Shown here: positions 38,780 to 46,922 of the stretch, in pieces | Numbering within the stretch: position 1 is the first letter of the stretch | Layout: each line of letters begins with the position of its first letter | From: Campylobacterales bacterium | GTDB taxonomy: Bacteria; Campylobacterota; Campylobacteria; Campylobacterales; Sulfurimonadaceae | NCBI GenBank assembly: GCA_026390115.1 | Contig: JAPLGO010000012.1 | Location: forward strand, 124,001-188,000 | Direction: 5' to 3' | DNA length: 64,000 nt | The notes under the pieces: generated by a model | Seen by the model: the letters and a program-made list of their open reading frames with translations, nothing else | What the model was told of the DNA's origin: nothing | Database searches by the model: none | Program-made: the position numbers and the translations under genes

Positions 38780-38822
38780 AAGCTTTAATACTCCATATAT
38801 TTGATATAATATACTAATTCTA

Positions 38823-38836
38823 GGATAATGTTATCC
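38823..38836. promoter_or_regulatory. Candidate repressor operator
   Basis: Perfect palindrome GGATAATGTTATCC in the divergent region upstream of the CI-like gene. Confidence 0.5.
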
Positions 38837-38895
38837 GACAGTCTATATAGTTTATACTTAAATATGTATTAAAAAAAATTAAAAAAAGGATATTT

Positions 38896-39573
38896 ATGCA
38901 AGATTTATCAGATAGAATAAAAATGGTACGAAAAGTAATTGGTGTCTCTCAACAAGGTCTAGCCGATATAATAGGCTGTACTGACGGTAAAATAAAAGCA
39001 TGGGAACAAAAAACCACCCTTGTTATGAAACCAAAGGATATTTTAGTTTTAGTCAACAAATATGGCTTTAACTATGAATGGTTAGAAGATGGAACAGGAG
39101 ACATGCTCCAAGTAGATGGAGATATAACACTTAAAGATATTGCGACTATAACATCTATGCTCAACAAAAGTATTTCTATCCCATACTACAAAGACATACA
39201 CGCCTCTGCTGGATATGGATGTACGAATGGTAATTGTAAACCGTCCTATATATCTCTCTCTCCTGATATGATGCCTAATAAAAGCAGTGATGCTATGGAT
39301 GCAATCAGAGTAACTGGCAATTCTATGAGTCCAACGATAGAAGATGAAGATGTTATTTTTATTGATAAAAGTGATATTACACCTAAAGATGGAAAGATTT
39401 TTGTAGTTTATTTATGTGATGAAGTTTATGTAAAAAGGCTCTTTATAGAACCTAAAACAAAAGAGATATTTTTACACTCAGATAACCCACTTTTTCCAAA
39501 GATGGAAACTGATTGTGAAGACTTTAAAATAATAGGAAGAGTTATAGCAAATATGCAGATAACAAAGCTCTAA
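38896..39573 (+). CDS. CI/LexA-type repressor with S24 peptidase domain
   Basis: HTH plus DIHASAGYGC..., GNSMSPTIEDEDVIFID, VYVKRLF. Confidence 0.88.
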   Translation: MQDLSDRIKMVRKVIGVSQQGLADIIGCTDGKIKAWEQKTTLVMKPKDILVLVNKYGFNYEWLEDGTGDMLQVDGDITLKDIATITSMLNKSISIPYYKDIHASAGYGCTNGNCKPSYISLSPDMMPNKSSDAMDAIRVTGNSMSPTIEDEDVIFIDKSDITPKDGKIFVVYLCDEVYVKRLFIEPKTKEIFLHSDNPLFPKMETDCEDFKIIGRVIANMQITKL

Positions 39574-39609
39574 TTTATGGCTTTTAAAGAGGGAAAAAGA
39601 GGGTCTATA

Positions 39610-39634
39610 TATATCTTTTAGAATAAAAGATATA
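39610..39634. terminator. Perfect inverted repeat downstream of CI-like gene
   Basis: TATATCTTTTA-GAA-TAAAAGATATA, 11-bp arms. Confidence 0.45.
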
Positions 39635-39652
39635 GGTTAAGTATATATGTGG

Positions 39653-39710
39653 GCAAAATTTGCACGGGTCGGAGTTGACAATCGGTGCAAATTTTGCACG
39701 GGTCGGAGTT
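39653..39710 (+). repeat. Two 24-bp direct repeats, 34-bp period
   Basis: GCAAAATTTGCACGGGTCGGAGTT (39653-39676) and GCAAATTTTGCACGGGTCGGAGTT (39687-39710). Confidence 0.85.
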
Positions 39711-39935
39711 ATTAAAATAGAGTCTATAATTTCGCCGCCATTTGATTTTTTTTAAGTACTTTTTTGAGTCTATTTCAAATAGTCATAGGGCAATTCTCTC
39801 ATAGGTAGTTCAGAGGAAGTGGGGCTTGGGGAATGGGGCTACCCCCTAAAAACTGAGAAACTAAAAACTGAAAAAGTGGGAGTTTTTGAGTAGATGTGTG
39901 AGTGGTAGTTCTGCACAAGATGAGAGCTGCAAACA

Positions 39936-40020
39936 CTCTAACCTTAAGCCGTTTTGGCTCAAAAATGCTCTCTAACCTTAAACGATGCAGTAAACTTAAA
40001 TAATTACACTCTAAACTTAA
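39936..40020 (+). repeat. Three CTCTAA(C/A)CTTAA iterons
   Basis: 39936-39947, 39970-39981, 40009-40020. Confidence 0.7.
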
Positions 40021-40124
40021 TTAAAACATATTAAAATAAATAAATTAATATCTTTTTGCACATTTTCCCTGATTTTCTCCCCCTTGCTCTCATTGACCAC
40101 TTCTCACACAAATCTATGTAATGT

Positions 40125-40175
40125 ACACATAAATATGTGTGATTTACACATAAATATGTGTGATTTACACATAAA
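40125..40175 (+). repeat. 21-bp iterons containing a palindrome
   Basis: ACACATAAATATGTGTGATTT x2 plus partial ACACATAAA; core CACATAAATATGTG. Confidence 0.85.
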
Positions 40176-40691
40176 AGTGATGCAGTTCTGCTCCAACTCT
40201 TCCAAACTTTCCCCAGAGAAAGTGCATCCAAGACCAAACATAACAACCGAAAACCTCCGTAATTTCCGAAAATTCCCACACCACCGCACTCACCCACCAT
40301 TTCCCTCCGTAAATCTGCCTCAGTTCCCATGTCAAAACAACTCTTTCACCTTTTTATATTAAAGGCTACTCTCTTACAATTCTTTTATCTTCAAAAAAAT
40401 CGGAAACTCTCAAAAAACAGAAAAAAAAATCGCAAATGGCGGCGAATTGTTGAAGTTGGAGATTTTGGGGAGATTTTGGCGAAGTGGTGGAAAAGTGGCG
40501 GTTTTAGGTGTTTTGTGTAGAAAAAAGAGGCTCATATCTGCTCCGTGAGCCACGATAATAGTTTTGCGTGTACATTTACAAGGACAAAGAGTTTTTGAGA
40601 GAGAGGCTATGAAGATTTATGATTTGACCATATTCCTGACATCAGGAAAATGGTTTCGGCATGTGGAAGTTCTGGCATGTGGAAAGATTGT

Positions 40692-41066
40692 TTAATATTT
40701 TGTATCAAACTCTTTAAGCTCTTTTATTCTAATAAAATCATTCAAATCAAGCCATATAAAATCATCTTCATATTTAAACTCTAAATTAATATATCTTTTT
40801 TTTACCTTATCAAGAAAGACATTATAATCCATATCTGTATAACCCTCTTTATAAATATTTCTGAGCATGTTATCTGTAAACTTTTTACTATGCAGATTTG
40901 AATAAACCTCTACGCTTCCATTTTTTAGTTTCATTCTTGATGTTGGAATGCCTCTTTTATCAAAGTTATATTTATATTCTTCTTTCGTGTAATATAAATA
41001 TGCTAATAAAAAAACGAACAACATCCCAACGGCAAATACTACTTTTAAAATATACTCTTTGCCCAT
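40692..41066 (-). CDS. Single-TM protein of unknown function
   Basis: 124 aa, N-terminal TM, charged C-terminal domain; paired with HTH gene. Confidence 0.5.
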   Translation of the reverse strand: MGKEYILKVVFAVGMLFVFLLAYLYYTKEEYKYNFDKRGIPTSRMKLKNGSVEVYSNLHSKKFTDNMLRNIYKEGYTDMDYNVFLDKVKKRYINLEFKYEDDFIWLDLNDFIRIKELKEFDTKY

Positions 41067-41070
41067 ACTC

Positions 41071-41292
41071 TCAACCCTCTCTATTCCTTAAAATAGGTGC
41101 TACAGCATCCGCAACTCTGTCTAAATCTTTTGCTTTGATGTAGTTTTCTAGCCATGAAGTTACCCAAAGTGGAATATTTTGTGTACTGCTCCAATTTGCA
41201 ACTGTACTATAGGCAAGACCTGTTATTTCTACAAATTCTTTCTTATTTAATCGAGCTTCTTTCAATTTTATTATAAATTCTTCATTATTCAT
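41071..41292 (-). CDS. Small Cro/CI-type HTH regulator
   Basis: 73 aa; LNKKEFVEITGLAYSTVANWSSTQNIPLW. Confidence 0.6.
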   Translation of the reverse strand: MNNEEFIIKLKEARLNKKEFVEITGLAYSTVANWSSTQNIPLWVTSWLENYIKAKDLDRVADAVAPILRNREG

Positions 41293-41332
41293 TATTTTAC
41301 ACCTACTTTTTAAGTATCAAATTATACCTAAA

Positions 41333-41349
41333 TATACTAAATAAGTATA
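41333..41349. promoter_or_regulatory. Candidate operator of early promoter
   Basis: TATACT-AAATA-AGTATA palindrome next to TTGACA (41356)-17-TATAGT promoter. Confidence 0.5.
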
Positions 41350-41549
41350 AAGTGCTTGACATAGTTATAATTTTAGTATATAGTTTTGAATATATATACT
41401 TTTAAGGTATATATAAAAAATCTTAAAAATGTTGAAAATCGTAAGTCCTCATCGCAGGTCTATCGGATAGTCCCCGAACAAATCAGCTAAAAAAATACTT
41501 CATTGAGCGGTTTTAGAACTGCTCATAAATTATTTAAGGAAACATAAAA

Positions 41550-41939
41550 ATGAAATACTACCAACATAAAGAAGCAAGACAACAAGAAATGACGGCTCTA
41601 TTTGATAAACACGGTGTAATTTTTGCATTTGGTAAAGAACAACTTGACAATGCTAAAAAAGATGGAATTCAATACTACTCATCAGGCTTTGGGATGTTTA
41701 TACCAACAAACAACTATAAACTATTTAACGAAGAGTGTGCAGCACAACAAGAGAACTTTATTATAAAGGCTAAAGAGCTTTTTACAGCAAATCAAATCAT
41801 CACTTATGAGCTAGGAAACTATGAGTATTGCATCAATGAAGATTTAAGAGATACGAGAGGAGCTTTAGAAGAGTTCAACTTTAGTGATGAAGAGTACAAA
41901 GTAGCAATTAAAGAGTATATGCAAAACTGTGATTACTAA
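41550..41939 (+). CDS. Early phage protein (129 aa)
   Basis: First early rightward ORF, AAGGAAA RBS. Confidence 0.5.
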   Translation: MKYYQHKEARQQEMTALFDKHGVIFAFGKEQLDNAKKDGIQYYSSGFGMFIPTNNYKLFNEECAAQQENFIIKAKELFTANQIITYELGNYEYCINEDLRDTRGALEEFNFSDEEYKVAIKEYMQNCDY

Positions 41940-42175
41940 AAGAACATTAAAAATAAAAAAAGGAGGAACAAAAAATGTCTAAGCTCATAAAAAAAGCGGA
42001 CTCTCTCTTCGTCAGATTTGAAAACATGATAGAGAGAGCAGCGAACAAACTTTTCTAATAAAAAAGAATTTTTCATCAAGTTACACACCGCAAATGTGTA
42101 GCTGATTGAGAAATTATACTCAAACAAAGTTTATTAAAAGCTTCAAAAAAACACACCAAAAAGGAGAATAAAAAA

Positions 42176-42331
42176 ATGCGTTTTTCAACTATGAGAGAGA
42201 TTAAGAAGATGTTTGCATGTGAACATGTAAAAGTTGTAGATGGATTGCTACATGTAGAGTATTACGATGCACACACAGGCAAACGAATGAGCAAAGCAAA
42301 AGCTATGAGAATTTTGGACGGAGATTACTAA
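42176..42331 (+). CDS. Small early protein (51 aa)
   Basis: MRFSTMREIKKMFACEHVKVVDGLLHVEYYDAHTGKRMSKAKAMRILDGDY*, AAGGAG upstream. Confidence 0.45.
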   Translation: MRFSTMREIKKMFACEHVKVVDGLLHVEYYDAHTGKRMSKAKAMRILDGDY

Positions 42332-42332
42332 A

Positions 42333-42980
42333 ATGAAAAAAAAAGAACTCAAAAATAAAATAAGGCTTGAGAACGGAGAGGCACAAGTAGGCAGACACAT
42401 TGGAACTGCTAGAGCCAAAAAACCAATCCTAAAAAAAGAGTTTGACCACCTCATAAACGCTACCAACCGTAGCCTAGAGTTGCAGTCACAAACGAAGATG
42501 AAGTTCATACGAGCTTTTACACTTCTCTATCTTACAGGATGCCGTATCAGCGAGATAGCAAAACTCACAAGCATAGACATAGAGCAGATGATACAAGCAA
42601 ACGAATACTCTTTGACGAACTCCACCAAAACAAAAAGTGCAAGACTTATCAGTTTTAGTGAGAACCTAGAGCAAATCGAGTTCTTAAAAAAGATACTTCC
42701 ACATGCCAACGGCTATCTGTTCCCACGCAACAACTCAAAAGAGCCGATGCACACGCAGAGCTTAAAACTCATGATGAACAAATACATTCAAAAAGTTCTA
42801 GGCACTCTCTACTCTACACACAGTTTCAGAGCAGGATACATCACAACCGCCCATCAAATCGGGCTAAGTCTCGAACATATCCGTCAAGACATAGGACACG
42901 CAAGTATCGCTACAACAGCAAGATACGCAACAGTTACACATACAGAAATCGCAGCAGCGAAGAACCAAAGAGTTTGGTAA
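42333..42980 (+). CDS. Compact tyrosine recombinase (second recombinase of the element)
   Basis: TGCRISEIAKL ... HSFRAGYI ... IGHASIATTARYA. Confidence 0.8.
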   Translation: MKKKELKNKIRLENGEAQVGRHIGTARAKKPILKKEFDHLINATNRSLELQSQTKMKFIRAFTLLYLTGCRISEIAKLTSIDIEQMIQANEYSLTNSTKTKSARLISFSENLEQIEFLKKILPHANGYLFPRNNSKEPMHTQSLKLMMNKYIQKVLGTLYSTHSFRAGYITTAHQIGLSLEHIRQDIGHASIATTARYATVTHTEIAAAKNQRVW

Positions 42981-42991
42981 ATAAATTAACT

Positions 42992-43035
42992 GCACCAAAT
43001 TGAGATACCACTTAATCCAATCCAACATATTAAAA
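42992..43035 (+). promoter_or_regulatory. Phage promoter, copy 4 (upstream of parA)
   Basis: CACCAAATTGAGATACCACTTAA-N15-TAAAAT. Confidence 0.7.
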
Positions 43036-43060
43036 TTACAGCAGACAAAGGGGTCGGCAC

Positions 43061-43690
43061 ATGATATACACAATCGCACACACAAAAGGTGGAAGCAAAA
43101 AAAGCACAACTGCTTGGCATCTACTACATGGAATAATTAAAAAATACCAAACAAAAGATACAAAAGTTATCTTAGTTGATATTGATGCGCAAAAGACTTT
43201 AACTATAGTTAATAAGTTAAGAGTATCAGAATCAAATCTTGAAGCTGTTACAGCATATCAACCACAAAATATTGCTGAACTGTTAGAGATATTTGAGAAA
43301 CATAGCAAAGATATTATCATTTGCGATACAGGTGGGTTTGACAAAGATATAAATAGAGTTGCTATATCAAAAGCAGACAAAGTCATAGTTCCGTTAATGG
43401 CTACTATCCACGATATGCTCGGTCTCTCTATGTTTCAATCTATCATAAAAGGTATGAATGAAAATATAAAGATAAATGTACTTTTAACAGGAGTACATCA
43501 CAAAACATCTAACTTTGAAAATATCAAAGAAATTATCCAAGACAATCCCAACGCAACACTCTTAAATAGCAAGATACTCTCTAAAAATTCTAACTTCAAA
43601 ACGATGGAAAAAGGGTTAAGTGTCTATGACACAAAAGATGAACTTTGTGAACGATATGATGGAGTCATAGATGAAATTATCAAGCCTTAA
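43061..43690 (+). CDS. parA: ParA-family partition ATPase
   Basis: MIYTIAHTKGGSKKSTTAWHLL ... VILVDIDAQKT ... IIICDTGGFD; upstream of parB. Confidence 0.8.
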   Translation: MIYTIAHTKGGSKKSTTAWHLLHGIIKKYQTKDTKVILVDIDAQKTLTIVNKLRVSESNLEAVTAYQPQNIAELLEIFEKHSKDIIICDTGGFDKDINRVAISKADKVIVPLMATIHDMLGLSMFQSIIKGMNENIKINVLLTGVHHKTSNFENIKEIIQDNPNATLLNSKILSKNSNFKTMEKGLSVYDTKDELCERYDGVIDEIIKP

Positions 43691-44564
43691 TGCAGTAACT
43701 GCTAATCAGTTTGAAAACTTACAAAATGGTTCATTTAACGAACTAGAACTCTCTAGAGTTTATCCGAACCCAGAACAACCTAGAAAACAGTTTAAAAATA
43801 TAGATGAACTTGCTACTTCTATAAAAAAGCATGGTCTGCTTCAACCTATCGTAGTTGAAAAAACAGACATCGGATACATGATAATTAACGGAGAAAGAAG
43901 ATTTAAAGCACATCAACTCAATAACTCAACTACTATCAAAGCTCATATTATCGAAGCAGATGAGCATAAAGTTTTGGAAATGACTCTTATTGAAAACATC
44001 CAAAGAGAAGATTTAACAGACTTTGAAATAGCACAGTTTATTATAAAACTTTGGGATAGTGGAAAATATGCGCAAAAACAAGACCTAGCAGCAGCTCTGG
44101 GTAAAAGCCAAAGCTACATAAGCAAAGCTCTCGGCATGTGGAAACTTGATGAGATTATCATCACAGACATGCAAGAACAAAAGCACGATATCGGCTTAAG
44201 TGTCTTAGAAGAGATAAGCAGAGTTCCTGATAAAAAGATACAAAAAGAAGTTTATGACTTAGTTGTAAATAAAAAGATGACAAGAGAGCAGATAAAAAAC
44301 TTCAAAGCCTTAAAGGGTTGGGATGAGAGCAAAGTTACAGAAGTGCCTCAGAAGAAAATTTCTCTGGGGAAAAAAGGAAACGGACAAAGTCAAGTTTGGG
44401 AAACTGTTCCTGACGACAAAATAGACAAGAAAAAGAGCATTACAGAGATAGTTGTGCAACAAGGCTTTGGCGGAATGTTATTTAATGGAAACTCTATAAG
44501 CGATTTCATAAATAAAAACTTTGAAATAGATAAACGGTACAAAATTACGGTAGAGGAGATATAA
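43671..44564 (+). CDS. parB: ParB-family partition protein
   Basis: VYPNPEQPRKQF, INGERRFKA, LIENIQREDLTDFE, HTH. Confidence 0.88.
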   Translation: MKLSSLNAVTANQFENLQNGSFNELELSRVYPNPEQPRKQFKNIDELATSIKKHGLLQPIVVEKTDIGYMIINGERRFKAHQLNNSTTIKAHIIEADEHKVLEMTLIENIQREDLTDFEIAQFIIKLWDSGKYAQKQDLAAALGKSQSYISKALGMWKLDEIIITDMQEQKHDIGLSVLEEISRVPDKKIQKEVYDLVVNKKMTREQIKNFKALKGWDESKVTEVPQKKISLGKKGNGQSQVWETVPDDKIDKKKSITEIVVQQGFGGMLFNGNSISDFINKNFEIDKRYKITVEEI

Positions 44565-44566
44565 AA

Positions 44567-44731
44567 ATGAATGAATTCCCAACATGGATAATAATGGTCT
44601 GGATTATATGTATTTTTGCACTTGCAATCATCACATACAAAATCTACAAAGACTCAAAACGAAATGATGACTATTTTAAAAGAAATGACCGAATGATAGA
44701 TGATTTTTTTACGCCTTGGAGTAAGTCATGA
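44567..44731 (+). CDS. Small single-TM protein (54 aa)
   Basis: MNEFPTWIIMVWIICIFALAIITYKIYKDSKRND... Confidence 0.5.
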   Translation: MNEFPTWIIMVWIICIFALAIITYKIYKDSKRNDDYFKRNDRMIDDFFTPWSKS

Positions 44732-45003
44732 CTTACGGCGAACAATGGTTTTTGCAAAAACAAGCCATTGATTTGAAATCAGATGTTGAGGGGTGTGGAA
44801 GTCCATCGAATAACCTTCCACCAAAAATGTCACGAGATGAGGCATCAAAATACTACAACACAAAGTTCTTTAATTACTGGCTCACACAGTTCGATGAAGA
44901 TATCGACACTAAGAAGCACATTGCTTTTTTAAAGTTCCTAATGTTTGGAAGAACTGAGAATGTAAAACTACTGTTAGAGGAGATTACGGCATGTGGAAAT
45001 TGA
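44728..45003 (+). CDS. Hypothetical early phage protein
   Basis: 91 aa, overlapping start/stop. Confidence 0.45.
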   Translation: MTYGEQWFLQKQAIDLKSDVEGCGSPSNNLPPKMSRDEASKYYNTKFFNYWLTQFDEDIDTKKHIAFLKFLMFGRTENVKLLLEEITACGN

Positions 45004-45087
45004 AACTGCATAAACATGGCATGGTTTTTAATCACAATTCTAATGATTTAGAATTATTGAAAGAATATCTAACTTTTAAAAGAAAAG

Positions 45088-45750
45088 ATGGTTATGACGG
45101 AATTATCTTTTATGACAAATAGCCATAGCACGAAACACTCAAGAGAATTTATAATCAACACCATGTATATGGATTTTGGCGAAAAGATAGATGATGAAGT
45201 GATAGAAGCCTCTCTTATAAAGCTCGGCATCATATCTGCAATATCGTATGTTTGGCTAAAAGAGCATTTTATAGAGAAACAATTATCTGCTAAAGAGTGC
45301 GCAGAACTTTTAGGATGTAGTGTAGGACATGTACAAGCTACAGTACAAAAGTTTAAGCTCTCCAAAAAGAAATTTGGAATTACAACAGGTAATAATGAAG
45401 CGCAGAGAAGAAAGCTTTGGAAGCAAAAGATACAAAATGCACAGCCAAACAGAAAAGAGGTTGTGGTGTTCCACGAACATAGTGAAACACCAATTTTTGA
45501 GTGTCCTAGCATTACTGCAGCAGCAAAAAAGTTAAAACTATCAAGAGAGCATGTGCGAGACTGTTTAAATCCAAACAGACAGCGTAAGACAGCAGGCGGT
45601 TTTAAATTTATGTTTCAAAAACCTTGGGAAGAGCAAAAAGCTTTTAACAAAGCAAAAGAGTTGGAAAAAATACCAAAAATCACCGCACACACTTCTTATG
45701 AAGAGATGATTGCAATAGCTAAAGAAGATATAAAAAGGAATTACAGATGA
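45088..45750 (+). CDS. HTH/NUMOD1-like DNA-binding protein
   Basis: HTH AKECAELLGCSVGHVQATVQKFKL; NUMOD1-like SITAAAKKLKLSREHVRDCLNPNRQRKTAGGFKF. Confidence 0.55.
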   Translation: MVMTELSFMTNSHSTKHSREFIINTMYMDFGEKIDDEVIEASLIKLGIISAISYVWLKEHFIEKQLSAKECAELLGCSVGHVQATVQKFKLSKKKFGITTGNNEAQRRKLWKQKIQNAQPNRKEVVVFHEHSETPIFECPSITAAAKKLKLSREHVRDCLNPNRQRKTAGGFKFMFQKPWEEQKAFNKAKELEKIPKITAHTSYEEMIAIAKEDIKRNYR

Positions 45751-45884
45751 AAGCCTTTGAAAAAGTCCTAGAACAAATAAAAAACGCACCACTGAACGGT
45801 CATGCTCTTGGGAATGTTCAAAACAGAGAGAGTTTGGCTAAGGCTAAGATAGAGATTAAAAAGATGTTAGGAGTTGGGAAATGA
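45747..45884 (+). CDS. Small early protein (45 aa)
   Basis: MKAFEKVLEQIKNAPLNGHALGNVQNRESLAKAKIEIKKMLGVGK*. Confidence 0.4.
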   Translation: MKAFEKVLEQIKNAPLNGHALGNVQNRESLAKAKIEIKKMLGVGK

Positions 45885-46156
45885 TACACAAAAACCAAAT
45901 AAAGCCAAGGGTATATAAAAAAATGTTAGCCGTATTTATTCTTGCAAATAATTACCATTCTATAGAAGGCTTAGATATTCGAGATGAAATTAAAGATGAC
46001 TTGAAAATACAATTAATTACTGAATTTCATAAAAAACATCTCTATTCATATTTGAAAAATGGACATAATAAATATGGAGAAATTTTAAATATTACAAGTG
46101 TTAATGATTCTCATGAATTTGCGGAATGTTGTTTTATTAAAGCTTGGCGTGTATAA
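45881..46156 (+). CDS. Hypothetical early phage protein (91 aa)
   Basis: 4-nt overlap with upstream ORF. Confidence 0.45.
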   Translation: MIHKNQIKPRVYKKMLAVFILANNYHSIEGLDIRDEIKDDLKIQLITEFHKKHLYSYLKNGHNKYGEILNITSVNDSHEFAECCFIKAWRV

Positions 46157-46158
46157 AA

Positions 46159-46266
46159 ATGCCTAGTACAAATACAAGCAACTGCTGTAACGCACTACTT
46201 ATTGAAAATACAGACTTATGTAGTGATTGTAAAGAGCATTGTGATATTCAAGAAACAGGGGAGTAA
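46159..46266 (+). CDS. Small Cys-rich protein (35 aa)
   Basis: MPSTNTSNCCNALLIENTDLCSDCKEHCDIQETGE*. Confidence 0.4.
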   Translation: MPSTNTSNCCNALLIENTDLCSDCKEHCDIQETGE

Positions 46267-46269
46267 GTA

Positions 46270-46363
46270 ATGTTAATAGACACAAAAATACCAAATAGGG
46301 CAAACAGTAGAAGTTTTCAATGAAGAGTATGAGTATATAGAGTGTGAGTATTGTAAAAAATAA
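46270..46363 (+). pseudogene. Frameshifted small phage ORF
   Basis: MLIDTK then frame shift; downstream frame KYQIGQTVEVFNEEYEYIECEYCKK*. Confidence 0.4.
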
Positions 46364-46390
46364 TCTCTACAGAATTTAAAAGGAGAGTAA

Positions 46391-46498
46391 ATGTTTAAAA
46401 CAGTAAACGGTAGCACGATGCCAACAAGAGGTACGGAGTTTTCGGCATGTGTAGATTTGTACGCAAATGCAGATGTGACGATAGGAGCTGGGAAATGA
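46391..46498 (+). pseudogene. Truncated dUTPase N-terminal fragment
   Basis: MFKTVNGSTMPTRGTEFSACVDLYANADVTIGAGK*; matches dUTPase motif-1 region. Confidence 0.5.
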
Positions 46499-46773
46499 AT
46501 GTAAATATGCGAAATTTATGCAATAGAAGTATAAATATTATTAAAGGTGCACGACAAAATATATTTGAACTTGATTATAAAAATGAATCACATGAAAATA
46601 TAAGAGAATGTATTGATGAATATACAGAAGAAATTAATTCTGCAATTATAGATATTGAATGGATGCATGAGCAACTTCAAGATTTTCTTCAAGAACTTAA
46701 AACTAGAAAAGCTGAGGGTGAAGTTGTAATTGATGAATTGATTAAAGTTTTATCTATAGGTGAGCAGGAATGA
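46496..46773 (+). CDS. Hypothetical early phage protein
   Basis: MNVNMRNLCNRSINIIKGARQNIF..., coiled-coil like. Confidence 0.45.
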
Positions 46774-46922
46774 GTGAAGCACTAAAACAACTTGAAGAAT
46801 GTTTCTACAACTTCAAAAAACAAATGAAAGACAAACAGTGTAGCCAAAAAGTCAGTATGGCTATGAGTGAGGCAGAGAATGCACTTGAGAGATTTATTAG
46901 TGCGGTGGAGGTTGAGAAATGA
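46770..46922 (+). CDS. Small early protein (50 aa)
   Basis: MSEALKQLEECFYNFKKQMKDKQCSQKVSMAMSEAENALERFISAVEVEK*. Confidence 0.45.
   Translation: MSEALKQLEECFYNFKKQMKDKQCSQKVSMAMSEAENALERFISAVEVEK

Noticed and set aside
40125-40175. CRISPR-like short repeats
   Set aside because: 21-bp tandem units without unique spacers; palindromic iterons fit better
40031-40520. ORFs 40031-40330, 40084-40362, 40104-40289, 40329-40520
   Set aside because: They read through iterons (MCKSHIFMCKSHIFMC, VNHTYLCVNHTYLC) and biased sequence; not protein-like
41936-42709. Minus-strand ORFs 41936-42127, 42248-42508, 42527-42709, 42864-43109
   Set aside because: Antisense to early genes or the recombinase, Cys/Phe-rich, no support
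18366-43035. Interpreting the four 23-bp boxes as parS sites
   Set aside because: Not palindromic, always oriented toward a downstream gene with a fixed 15-nt gap to a -10-like hexamer; promoter explanation preferred, though ParB binding was not tested
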